Shown here: in pieces, positions 22,301 to 32,529 of the stretch
How the letters are laid out: each line of letters opens with the position of its first letter
How positions within the stretch are numbered: position 1 is the first letter of the stretch
Assembly: GCA_030522415.1 (NCBI GenBank)
Contig: CM060121.1
Location: forward strand, 9,811,976-9,875,975
Source of the DNA: Channallabes apus
Lineage: Eukaryota; Chordata; Actinopteri; Siluriformes; Clariidae
Length of the DNA: 64,000 bases
Reading direction: 5' to 3'
Program-made: the position numbers and the translations under genes
Notes under the pieces: model-generated
What the model saw: only the letters and a program-made list of their open reading frames with translations
What the model was told of the DNA's origin: nothing
Databases searched by the model: none

Positions 22301-24542
22301 TATCTTGTTTGATGGAACTTTCTACTGTTCTAAAAAAAAAAAAAAAAAAAGATGTAAGCTTTCAGTTCAGTTTAGAGCAGTGGTTCTCAAACTGTGGGGC
22401 GCGCCCCACTAGTGGGGAATACAGACATGACAGGTGGGGCGCAATGAACGAGAGGAAAAACAGGAAAGTTCCTATTCTAATTCATGCTTTTCTTTATTGA
22501 TAATGAAGAGCGTACGCTCAAAACTAAACAATCACACACAAATAAATGGATCATTAATACAAGTAAATTTAAAATAACATCAGTTGTGGGCCGGGAGAAA
22601 AAGTGGAACCATAGTGGAACAATAACGGTTTAACGTCGGACAAACTTGAGCAGCTGCTCGAATCACAAACCTGCGCGAGCCACTGGGCAGCGCTGCGCGA
22701 CTCTGACAGAAATAAACCGCGCCGACCATCAAAATACATTTTACCCCGCTGGGATGCGCACGTACAATCCAGGCATGGCAAGGCGGAAACAATATTAAAC
22801 AGTCCTGTCATTTTGAATGAATTGTTTTTAAATAAAACACAGTGGGTCGCGCAGGTTTGTGATTCGAGCGGCGCTGCGCGATCCACCACCGGGCTGCGCA
22901 AATAAACCAGATCATCACTGCGCTATCCAGATAGTCGTGCTGCGCTGTATTTGCGCAGATATTTGGTTCAATCGGGTGCCACCGTTTCATCCCACTTTTA
23001 ATGTGTTTGGCTTCACATACACTTCGACAATGGAAGAAGACGCTGCAGCAGCAGTGAGTTTACTTACATGTGACAAAACCAAAAACGAGGAGATTGTAAA
23101 GAAAAAAGCTGCCTCGTCTGTGATGTGGAATTGGTTTGGGTATAAGAAAAGTGATACGAATGAGATGAACGTGATTTGGAAGGTACGCAAGTGCACTGTT
23201 TTAACAAGTGGTGGAAACACGTCAAACCTTTTCTATCATCTGAAATCCAAGCATCCAAACGAATATGGCCAAAGTAAAAAAAATGCGGCAAACCTCAGCA
23301 ATTCACAGTTTAAATAAAATTACATAAAAAAATTAAATTATGTAAAACAATTTCTGTGTTTTCATTTTTATTTATGCATTTTCTGATACAAATTGCTATA
23401 TTGTGTTATTGAGTTAGAAAATTGCTTCTACCGTGATAGAAGATTTTGGTTATATCGCCCACCCCTAATGAAGCCTATCTTCAGCTTGGATTCATGGTGG
23501 GGATGGTGGGGGCAGGAGAGAGACCCGTGTGTGTTTTGTGTCTTAAACTGCTGGCAGCAGACCGCATGAGACCCAACAAATTAGGAAGACACTTAGAGAC
23601 AACACACTCCAGTCACATTAATAAACCACTGGACGTCTTTGAAAGAAAGCTGGCAGAATACAGACAGCAGGAGAATCGCATGGTAAAATCTGAATCAGTG
23701 GACAGCAAAGCACAAATGGCTTCATTCAAAGTTGCAATACAGAATTGGCCAGTGCAAAAAAAACTACAAACGATTGCAGAGCAGCTAATAAACATGGGGT
23801 CAATTATGCAAAGATAAGTGACAACGTAAGCCTTGTAACAATTGCACGTGTATTTGATATTTTTTTAACTTGGTGGTGTTTGATCGTATTGGTTTAGGAA
23901 TTGATATTTCAATAAACAGTAAACTTGGCCGATTTCGTTATTATTTTGTTGACAAGTGGGGCTTGAAAATTCGCTCACCCCCTTAAGTGGGGAATGACAG
24001 AAAAAGTTTGAGAACCACTGGACTAGAGAAAGCAGCATTAAACATTAAAAGTTTAAAGTGGCATTTTCACAGACTGGTTATTTCACCGTTATTTTGCGTT
24101 CGTAGGAACAGGTATGGCCGGTTTCGACCAATCCAGCTCCCAATTTGATGTGAACCAGGGAAATTGTTTTGAAGCATAATAAACTAGGATGCATTAGGGA
24201 ATCATAACATGATGACGGCCATTGAGTGTATGCAGTGTCCTCCTGGTACATGCGGACTGAATTATTTTTGTACTATCTGTACTCTGTTCGTGATGATGAG
24301 TGTTGTGTTCTCTCTATCAGGTATTCGTGTCCTAGTGGACGCACGGGAAAAGCTACACATCCCATGGGGCGACGAAACAAATCAGACCCACGGCGAGGCA
24401 CTGATGAGCTTCGACACACGTTCGGCTCAGGGCATGGTGGAGCCCAGAATCTTCCTGCATTTTCTGCCAGCAGTTCGTGCTTTGTGGGCCGACAGTGGTA
24501 TACAGCATGCCTATGACCGCCGCCGTGAATTTCAACTGGTGA

Positions 24543-24576
<34 letters not shown>

Positions 24577-24898
24577 CTCTCTCTCTCTCAATTTTTTGTG
24601 AAAATTGTATCCTCTGACACAGTAATTTTGTGACTTGTTTCTTTGTTAGTACGTAACCTTGCCGACTACTTTAATATTAATCCCTATACAGTGGAGCCTT
24701 GGATTACGAGCATAATTTGTTCCGGAAGCGTACTTGTATTCCAAAACACTCGTAAACCAAATCAAATCTATTCTTTGAATCTTTTTAAGAAATAATGGAA
24801 ACTCATTATCCGTTCCACAGTCCAAAAAAATTATATATAAAAATTAACACAAATATTAAGTAAAACAAATTAAACTGCACAGTGTCCAATGACGCGCA

Positions 24899-24994
<96 letters not shown>

Positions 24995-27900
24995 CAGGCT
25001 GAGCCTGAAAGAGAAAATGGATCTTTAACCTCTCTAATTAACCTTGCTTTTGTTTTCACATGCGCACTGTACATACATGCATAAAGACATGAAATAAAAT
25101 GTTTTTATGGGCACAGACGTGGTCACAGTGTTATAGTAAACAGTACACGCATGCACGGATGTTGATTATACCAGTAAGAGACAAGCATTAAGACTCCGCA
25201 GAGGAGACGATTACCCACAATTCCGCAGCGCAAGAGAGAGGAAAACCGTTGGCTCAGTTGTGATCACGTGACGCGCTGCATCAAAACAAGAAGCGCATGC
25301 GTAATACATGATACTCGGCACTCATAAACCAAGACTTGTTTGTTTTCTAAGTCAAAATTTATTAAAAACTTCCCTTGCAATCCGAGGTTTCACTGTATAG
25401 ACGTATAGCCTCCTAGGCACTTCAAACCATTGTGGCCATTCTGCTCTGACCTCTTTTTCATTAACAGGTTGTTTCTGACCACAGAACCACCACTCCCCAC
25501 ATACCATAAACCATTAGTGCTTATTTACACAAGACACAGCAGTAACATTGCTATATTGGAGAAAGTTGGCATTGACTATTTAGGGTGTCAGATTTTTTTT
25601 CTTTCTAGTTAATCACTAGCTCACAGAATCATTCAACTACCCACTTGTGTGTGTTTATTATTTTATTTGTAAGCAATCTTCATTTACCATATAGGCAGCA
25701 CTTCAAACTCAGCGTGTTAATTTTTATGATGTATTCTTCACTCGTTCTCTATTGCAGTGAAGCAGATACAGTCGATTGTGGCACTTCCTCCCTCTTTCTC
25801 TCTTCCTCCCTCCCTCTCCTTCTCTCTTTCTCTCTCTTGCACTCTCCTTTCTCCCTTGAGTCATGACAGCGAGAGCTTTTAGAGATGTTTATATCTGAGC
25901 GGAAGTGCAGACCGCATTAGCAGCGCACTCATCTCACAGAAAAATCTCTTTCCGCTCACGGACAGAAAAACACAGCCGCGCAGTCAAAGCTTGTTTATGT
26001 ACACCCATCCTCAGAGATGGAAGACGCTGCTCATGTGAGCTCTTCTTACAACAGTTTGAAAGTGCCCATGTGTAGATTTTTATTATTATTATACACTCTC
26101 CATGCCACTGATCGTGACTTATCTCACATGTGAAGTGCTGATACACTTGCGTTTTCTTCAGAGCAGTGTAAGAGCTGTGAGATCAAAGCTCACAGGAAGC
26201 ACGAACTGAGAGTGCTGCTCTACTGCAGTGACCTGTTTTAACACCTCGCCTTTAGGCATGCTTCGAAGGAAATGCACAAAACCTGTGAGCTCAGTCTCGT
26301 TTTTTTGCTAGCTGCGGTAACAGCAGCTTTCTAGTGCAAAGGCCACAGTCCCGGACTCTATTGTTATGGTTGTGATTTCAGTGATTTTTCAACAACACTG
26401 ACCGATCCCTCTCAAAACGGCATCACGTTCATTTCACAAGGTGCGGAAACCGAGCCTGTGAGATCCTGAGACATTAACTTCTGTAAAATCAGACCACATC
26501 CCCCAGGGTGCTGAGACACCGCGCGCGCAAAGTGCACAGTGTGAATCGGTATATTACGGTGCTCGATGCGGTGTTTGGTAAATTGCGGCCATAAAGAGAA
26601 TACAACACCCAGCCTGTAGTGTTCAAACGCATGAAGAAGAAATCCTACCTTACACCTTTTAACCATTACTCTTTACTGTTTTGTAATTTGTAACCTTTTC
26701 GCTAATGCACCACTTCTCCACCATGTGTTGACTGGTTCACTTCCCTTTAGACGTCTTGATTATTTAGCTCACCATGAACAGTAACTCGGCTCTCGAACGA
26801 TACAGTGTGAACTTGTTTCATGTCTTTGTGGTTTCTCTGATGATGGATTGCTCATGTCTGTCTGTCTTGTTATACGTCGTATTAGTTCAAGTCATGACCT
26901 TCTACTGCACTTAGACGTGTACCCTGCCGTGCATAATGGTGTGACTGACTTGTTTGTTTGTTTATGTATTTATTTTTATTCAGACATTTGGATTTTCATG
27001 AACATAGTGTTTTTTTTTCAAGGGAACCAATGTGATAAAGTTATAAATGATCTCTGTGTTTTTTTTTTTTTTTTTTTTCCTCTCAGGGTGAATCGGTGAA
27101 ATATTTCTTGGATAACCTGGAAAAACTTGGAATGCCGGTAAGCACAACCTCTTAAAACTCTGGCACGTGTGCACCTAGTCTCACACACTGTATCAGGACT
27201 CTGTGCTTCCCCTGGACCTGATGTAACGGTTATTAGTTGCACTCGGAACGCTTACGTGTGCACACGCGCACACACACATTCAGAGGGAAATGAAAGTCCT
27301 GTATAGAACATATCCGCTGGTGGACACACACTTGGCACTCATGCTGACAGTTTTGTTTAAATCTGGAGGTGGATGAAGAATAAATGTATTTGCTCGCCCC
27401 ATAGACACGGGTGAAGACAAAGTTTAAGTATGTTTTGGATTTAAAGCTCTATTGAATAAGCTAGAGTGACATGTATATCTATACAAGAACAAACTCCTTG
27501 AGCCCACATGAGGAACTGAACCCTAAAGGGACCCCATGCTCTTCTTCTGAGTGATGCTGGACAGCGTGATTTATGAGTCATTCTTTTGTCACACTTAAGC
27601 CAAACAGGCAACAGCACTGCAAGTGTGGTAGGATTTGTGACTCTCAGTAATGAGCATCAGCCGTTTTTGATTGATTGAATGTTCGTGCTTTTAGCTTAGA
27701 AGGCAATAGTTTAAATAGTTGACGAAACTCTTTTCAGTTTCTAATTCAGTGCCACGAGCTTGCTTAGAACTATAACAACTTGTCTGCGAATGGGAACCCG
27801 TTCTTCGTTCAGCGGCCATAAACCTTTCTGACACCTGCGTCTGCTCTGTCGTCAGCTGTCTCGCCTCAGACCACTGTTGTACCATCTCTGTGTTTGCATG

Positions 27901-30736
27901 ATGCAGGTGCTCAACTTGACGTCATCTCACACAGTGCTCTCGCTCTTAAGAGGAAGTGTGCGGTTCCTGAGTTTACGCTGAAATAGTCATCGAAACGAAG
28001 ATGAACATCACGGTGATGCAGTGTCTCTCCAAATCATTAGCAAAAAAGTATTTGAACTTGTGTCAGTTGTTACTATAGAAATGGCTGTGTACAGATGACG
28101 AAGCGATGATAATGTACATGTGCACGAGTGTGCTGATGAGCCCGCTGTACTAACCGCAGGATCAGGGGATTTTTTTTTTTTTTTAATCTACATTTTTGGT
28201 GTCTTACACTGGTGAAGACCCCGTTTATTTTATTTTTTTTGTCTCCCCCCCCTTTAGTTTTTTTTTTTTTTTTTTTTTGGAAGGGTTTGCCGGAAGAACG
28301 TGTATACACCAGTCAGCCATAACATTAACACAGACACCTAGTGAATTGAAAAACATGATTGATTGATTATCAGTAAACTGAGAAAAGGAACATGGGCACC
28401 CAACACTCACCCTAAAAAAAAAAAAGTCATGAAAAGAGAGGCACCAGAACGCCCAGTCCACAGCAACCCGCCACATACGGGGTCCAACACACAAAGAGCC
28501 CAAAGACAGAGGACCCTCCTCCCCCAACTCCCTTAATCTCACCCATGTGATGCGCTGGACAAACAAGCCTAATCCATATTTCATATATCCAAATATTTTA
28601 TTATTATTATTAATAATATTTTATTATTATTATTATTATTATAGTTTTTTTTGTTAAATTTCTTTCATTTTTGTGAAGCTACTTTGAGACAATGACCATT
28701 GTTAAAAGCGCTATATAAATAAAATTGAATTGAACTGAATTAATCCATGGAGGCCCCGCCCCATAACACAGAGCACCCCAAGAAATCCACTCCTTAAAGT
28801 CCCCTTTGCCAGACACCACAACACACCCCCTAGAGGTCCATTAGAGCCACACCCTAAGAGGAACCCAAAACCTAAGTGGTTTTAATGTTGAGGGTTTTAA
28901 AGTCATTGCTGATCTGTGTGTGTGCGCGTTAATCTCTATTGGAAATGTTCCTGCAATAAAGGTGTGAACTTGGTATGCGTGTTTCCATCACGCACAGAAT
29001 TTCCGAGTGTCTCTCTCACGCACTCTCTCTCACCCCCCACTTTTTTTTTTTTTTTTTTTTTTTTTGCTGAAGCCTACTCCAAGTGAAACACACTTTCTGC
29101 TCATTTAGCCACAGTGTTATGTGTTTTAGGTGCTCACAATGGAAACAAACACGCACACAGACAGCACATCACACTGTGCACGTTTCCATTTTGAGCATCT
29201 GCAAACTCAAATTTCTCCTGAGCCACCCAGACCCATTGAACGTGACTAGTTGGGCCCAGGACAAGCACATTTCTGTGTCCAGGCACGTTAGTGATTCTGC
29301 TTATTTATTTATTTTTAAAGTCACCTGTTTACTGTGTGTTTTTCAGGTAGCATTATCAGATTGTGTTTAAACGGACCCCCCATCTCATTCAGAAAGTGAA
29401 AGTAAATGTGTGTATTAAGGATTTCCTTTCAGCTTGTCGTTAAATTTATTTATGGAGTGTGTGTGTGTGGCCTTACCTCATACAGTACTGCTGCAACACT
29501 CCATATCCTCCTACGCACTATAGATTCACACAAAGGGGTTTATCTGATGTGTAACCTCATCCTTTTTGGATTTTACGCTCTTGCCCGAATGTCAATATGA
29601 GAGTAAATGTAAATCATTCCATTTTAAAGAGGGTAGAGCCCTGGGTTTCGATTACGATGCAACTCAAAGTCTTTAAAAATATATTGGAAACAGTATTACA
29701 GTATGGTAAAATAGATGTATAATATTTTAGTCTAGTCTATTTATCTATCTCTTGTATCAGTAATGGAATGTACATTTGTTTTAAACGGAATATTAGAAAA
29801 TTTTTGTCCATGCTACTGTGCAATTGAAATGAATTAGCAAACGCTGAATGAACTGGGTTAAAAAAGTTGGTGGAGTGTTTATTCGCCATCTAGTGTTATA
29901 AAAAAAGAATTGTGTATAAATATATATATCAATGAATGTTAATTTTGTCTAGGAGAAATTACATTACATAACATTTTTAAAGAAAATATAACAATAAAAA
30001 AATATACAGGACCCGAAATTTGCCTCAGTTATGTTATAAGTGTTATAATAAAAATGCTTGTGCCATTAAGTGAACAGAGTTTAGTGAGATGTCTGGGGTA
30101 TGGTCTGTGGGGGGGGTGTAAAGTACACTACTGATTTATTGCTTTCCTGTATCTCCACCACAGGACTATCTGCCGAGTCAACAGGACATCTTACTGGCGC
30201 GCAGACCCACCAAAGGCATCCATGAGTACGACTTCGAGATCAAGAACGTCCCATTTAAGATGGTTGATGTGGGCGGACAGCGGTCCGAGCGCCGCCGTTG
30301 GTTCGAGTGCTTCGACAGCGTCACCTCCATCCTCTTCCTGGTTTCATCGAGCGAGTTCGACCAGGTGCTGATGGAGGACCGCCTGACCAACAGGCTGACG
30401 GAGTCGCTCAACATCTTCGGCACCATCGTCAACAACCGCGTGTTCAACAACGTCTCCATCATCCTGTTCCTGAACAAGACCGACCTGCTGGAGGAGAAAG
30501 TCAAGACCGTGGCCATCAAGGACTTCTTCCCCGAGTACGAGGGCGAACCGCACAGCTTGGAAGATGTGCAGAAGTTCCTTGTCTCGTGCTTCCGCAACCA
30601 GCGCCGCGAGCAGCAGAACAAGCCGCTCTACCACCACTTCACCACGGCCATCAACACTGAGAACATTCGCCTCGTCTTCCGGGATGTCAAGGACACCATC
30701 TTGCACGACAATCTCAAGCAGCTCATGCTGCAGTGA
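13352..30736 (+). CDS. gna13: gna13, G-protein alpha-13 subunit, complete, four coding exons
   Basis: Coding exons are 13352-13634, 24321-24538, 27087-27137 and 30164-30736, all with GT/AG splice sites; they join to 374 residues (human GNA13 has 377). I chose the MADFLPSRS start, the conserved vertebrate N-terminus, over an in-frame ATG at 13331. Cys14 and Cys18 are the expected palmitoylation sites. Seen motifs are the P-loop GAGESGKST (55-63), switch I arginine 197 in LLARRPTKG, switch [11 protein letters not shown] with catalytic Gln223, and NKTD (288-291). The C-terminus is NLKQLMLQ. The protein couples receptors to RhoGEFs (ARHGEF1/11/12) and RhoA at the plasma membrane (family knowledge). 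Gly270 replaces the glutamate of human GNA13 in NIFETIVNN. GNA12 is excluded by the N-terminus. Confidence 0.97.
16018..16240. mobile_element. Tc1-like transposon fragment
   Basis: The stretch starts with CCCCCCAGAAGTCTTAG and later carries GTCAGATGAGACCAAAATC, phrases that recur in teleost Tc1-like elements. It is interrupted by a long T run. The ends were not identified. Confidence 0.4.
22656..22869. repeat. Perfect 23-bp inverted repeat inside the hAT element
   Basis: Bases 22656-22678 are the exact reverse complement of 22847-22869, with looser complementarity continuing outside and a 168-base spacer. It lies in the 5' non-coding part of the element and may be a subterminal transposase-binding structure or a small inverted duplication. 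Confidence 0.85.
23031..23317 (+). pseudogene. BED zinc-finger transposase relic (ZBED1-like)
   Basis: From an ATG at 23031 the frame encodes a BED-finger-like region, with [10 protein letters not shown] near the start and [17 protein letters not shown] at the end. In intact fingers of this family a CX2C pair sits in the middle; here the NVIWKVRKC stretch has lost it, so zinc binding is unlikely. The frame stops at 23315-23317 with no transposase core. It probably belongs to the nested hAT. Confidence 0.7.
23464..23817 (+). pseudogene. BED-finger N-terminus of a ZBED5/Buster-like hAT transposase, truncated
   Basis: The frame encodes YLQLGF, then [13 protein letters not shown] and a lysine/glutamine-rich tail, matching the order of the N-terminal zinc finger of Buster-type transposases (Cys-x2-Cys ... 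His-x3-4-His). It ends at 23815-23817 with no catalytic domain. The start is replaced by the end of the nested hAT, so no natural start codon is seen. Confidence 0.7.
24689..25395. mobile_element. Non-autonomous Tc1/mariner (pogo/Tigger-like) element
   Basis: Terminal repeats CAGTGGAGCCTTGGATTACG and CAATCCGAGGTTTCACTG are inverted copies and are flanked by TA on both sides (24687-24688, 25396-25397), the Tc1/mariner target duplication. It carries a 92-bp CA array (24900-24991). A second copy of the family lies at 51371-52164. No transposase frame is present. Confidence 0.75.
24900..24991. repeat. (CA)n microsatellite, about 46 units
   Basis: An uninterrupted AC dinucleotide array of about 92 bp inside the TIR element in gna13 intron 2. 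Confidence 0.97.
27138..30163 (+). other. gna13 intron 3
   Basis: Starts GTAAGC and ends CACCACAG. It includes poly-T runs (28168, 28257, 29041), a dispersed repeat beginning CAGTCAGCCATAACATTAA near 28311, and a LINE-type 3' tail repeat at about 28672-28742 (GCTATATAAATAAAATTGAA). No exon was seen. Confidence 0.85.
28672..28742 (+). repeat. Dispersed non-LTR 3'-tail repeat
   Basis: The string GAAGCTACTTTGAGACAATG followed by AAAAGCGCTATATAAATAAA is a widespread teleost repeat tail; a second diverged copy is at about 52380-52433 and a scrap near 42647. Exact family not determined. Confidence 0.5.
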
Positions 30737-30817
30737 TCTGAACTCGTTCCTCAACTTCCACTTGTCGGGTCAAAAGTGGAACCCTGGACCGCTAAACCTG
30801 ACTTTAGGGATTGGTGT

Positions 30818-30851
30818 GGGGGGGGGGGGGGATGGTAAGGGAGGGGCGGGG
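30818..30851 (+). other. G-rich tract, potential G-quadruplex
   Basis: A run of 14 G is followed within 20 bases by GGG, GGGG and GGGG runs, about 80 bases after the gna13 stop codon. On the transcript strand this meets the simple four-G-run rule for a quadruplex. Confidence 0.6.
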
Positions 30852-32459
30852 TCACAGAGCAAGTCTTAATTCATGTGTGTGTGTGTGTGTGAGTGTGAGA
30901 GTGAGGGAAAGAGAGAGTGAGCATTCACACAAGTTCAGCCTCATTAATAAGAGTATCTGTCTGAGGAAAGAATGAGAGATCGTGTGCTTTTAATCGCCTT
31001 TAAAGTTACTCAACTGAACTGTGTGTGTGTGTGTGTGTGTGTGTGCGTGCACGCACATTTTCTAACCTTTTATTATAACCTGTAAGCCTGAATTTGAGTC
31101 TGAAGCAGGTCCTGATTTTGAGTAAGCAACAGCAGAAGCTAAAGTCAACTCCGCTTAGTATCGAATTCTGGATTATAGGATACTTTAGGAACATTTGCTT
31201 CGCTAAGCTACACAGCACTGAGCTAACTGCAATATCGGGTGCGTCTCTAGCGTGAGCTGTTCAGTGGCATCCTGACGTTTGGTAAACTATGACGTCATGT
31301 CATATCCTGTTGGCAGACGGAGCTGAACCTCCTCCTGTAACGAACGCTTGACGCTCTGCAAAATCAGGACGTGTCGAATGTGCGTGCATTTGTTCGTATT
31401 TGAGTTTCTGGGTGCTCTGGCCTGCCTTACTTTTACCTGGTGTGTGTGTCAAGACTCACTGAAAATGCCCTCCCTGTGGTGTGTGTGTGTGTGTGTGTAC
31501 ACGAGATCTGCGAGTGAGCTTTTGGTCTGTCACTCGAGCACGTGGCTCTCATCAGAAGAGAGTTGTCGTACCATTGTGAAGATCTGCAACCAAGCAGTGA
31601 GACATGCCGAGAGCAGCGTAATGTCTGTGTGTGTGTGTGAGTGGTGTAAGAGGTATAGTTTGAGAACCTCCTCTGTTCCCCAAACTTTTCTTACTAAACC
31701 CGTGCGATTGTACTAACGCTGTAATAGGAAGCCGTGGTTCTGAGCCTCTGCCTTTTATTCTCTGTAGTTCCTAATCAGTGCTCCCCCCCCCCCCCCCCCC
31801 CCCCCATTTTTAAATTCTGTTGTTTTTATATATGAATGTTTGTGCTGTATTTAGCTGTAAGTTATATTTCAAAGGTTTACACTCTTTGCCATCGCTGATG
31901 AATTCCACTGAATGTGCTGTTTTGATCTTTTACAATATCATTGCAATATTATTCAGTGTTTTTTTTTGTTAAAATTTTTTTTTTAACAGGAATCACTCTA
32001 TTGTGCTGATTTTTATCCTGCATATTTTCAACCTTTGAAAAAATTTTTTATTTTTTTTTTAGCTTTCCTAGGTCCGCATAACTAACTATATGACACAATC
32101 CTAAAAATTTGAATCATATTAGCTAGCTTACTAAAAAAAAAAATCATTTGATAGCTACTGGTTTCAACTGCTATCCTGCAATATTAATATTTATAATAGC
32201 TAGGCTAAAATTATGTACTTGTCAAAATCAGCTTGTTCACCATGACGGTGCTGATATACCGGAGTGTGTGTGTGCGCGCTAAATATGGCGATTAAGTCTT
32301 TTAAGTTAATTTTTAGTGGATGTCTGAGCTTAGCTACACACGCACGCACACGGACACGTGTTTAGACCACTTAAGCTGTAGAAAGTGACTCGGTGTGTGC
32401 GAGACAAACTCAGGGCTGAATAGTGTTAACCACTTGTGTGCATGGAGACGAAACGTGCT

Positions 32460-32461
<2 letters not shown>

Positions 32462-32524
<63 letters not shown>
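32462..32524. repeat. (GT)n microsatellite
   Basis: About 31 perfect TG units downstream of gna13. A frame reading a valine/cysteine run through it is not a gene. Confidence 0.97.

Positions 32525-32529
<5 letters not shown>

Larger units (their letters stand above)
22378..24020 (+). mobile_element. hAT-type DNA transposon (Buster/Tip100-like) with a nested second hAT fragment
   Basis: Terminal inverted repeats CAGTGGTTCTCAAACT (22378) and AGTTTGAGAACCACTG (end 24020, one base different next to the repeat) bound the element. Flanking octamers GTTTAGAG (22370-22377) and GACTAGAG (24021-24028) match at 6 of 8, an aged hAT target duplication. It contains two BED-finger reading-frame relics. The join TATATCGCCCACCCCTA near 23450-23466 is the usual 3' end of another hAT family, inserted just before the second relic. 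No full transposase core is present, so it is non-autonomous. Confidence 0.8.
13635..24320 (+). other. gna13 intron 1
   Basis: This 10.7 kb intron begins GTGGGT and ends TCTATCAG. It contains a Tc1-like fragment near 16020-16240, poly-T runs (15330, 16195), a C17 tract near 19881, a small TA/GATA repeat near 19580-19612 and the hAT element at 22378-24020. Reading frames of 60-130 codons elsewhere in it show no conserved domain. Confidence 0.85.
24539..27086 (+). other. gna13 intron 2
   Basis: Starts GTGAGA, ends CTCTCAG after an 18-base T run. It opens with a CA/CT microsatellite (24544-24590) six bases after the splice donor and includes the TIR element at 24689-25395. The remainder holds no recognised feature. 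Confidence 0.85.

Noticed and set aside
24806..25074. Frames with long Val-Cys repeats
   Set aside because: Read-through of the CA microsatellite.
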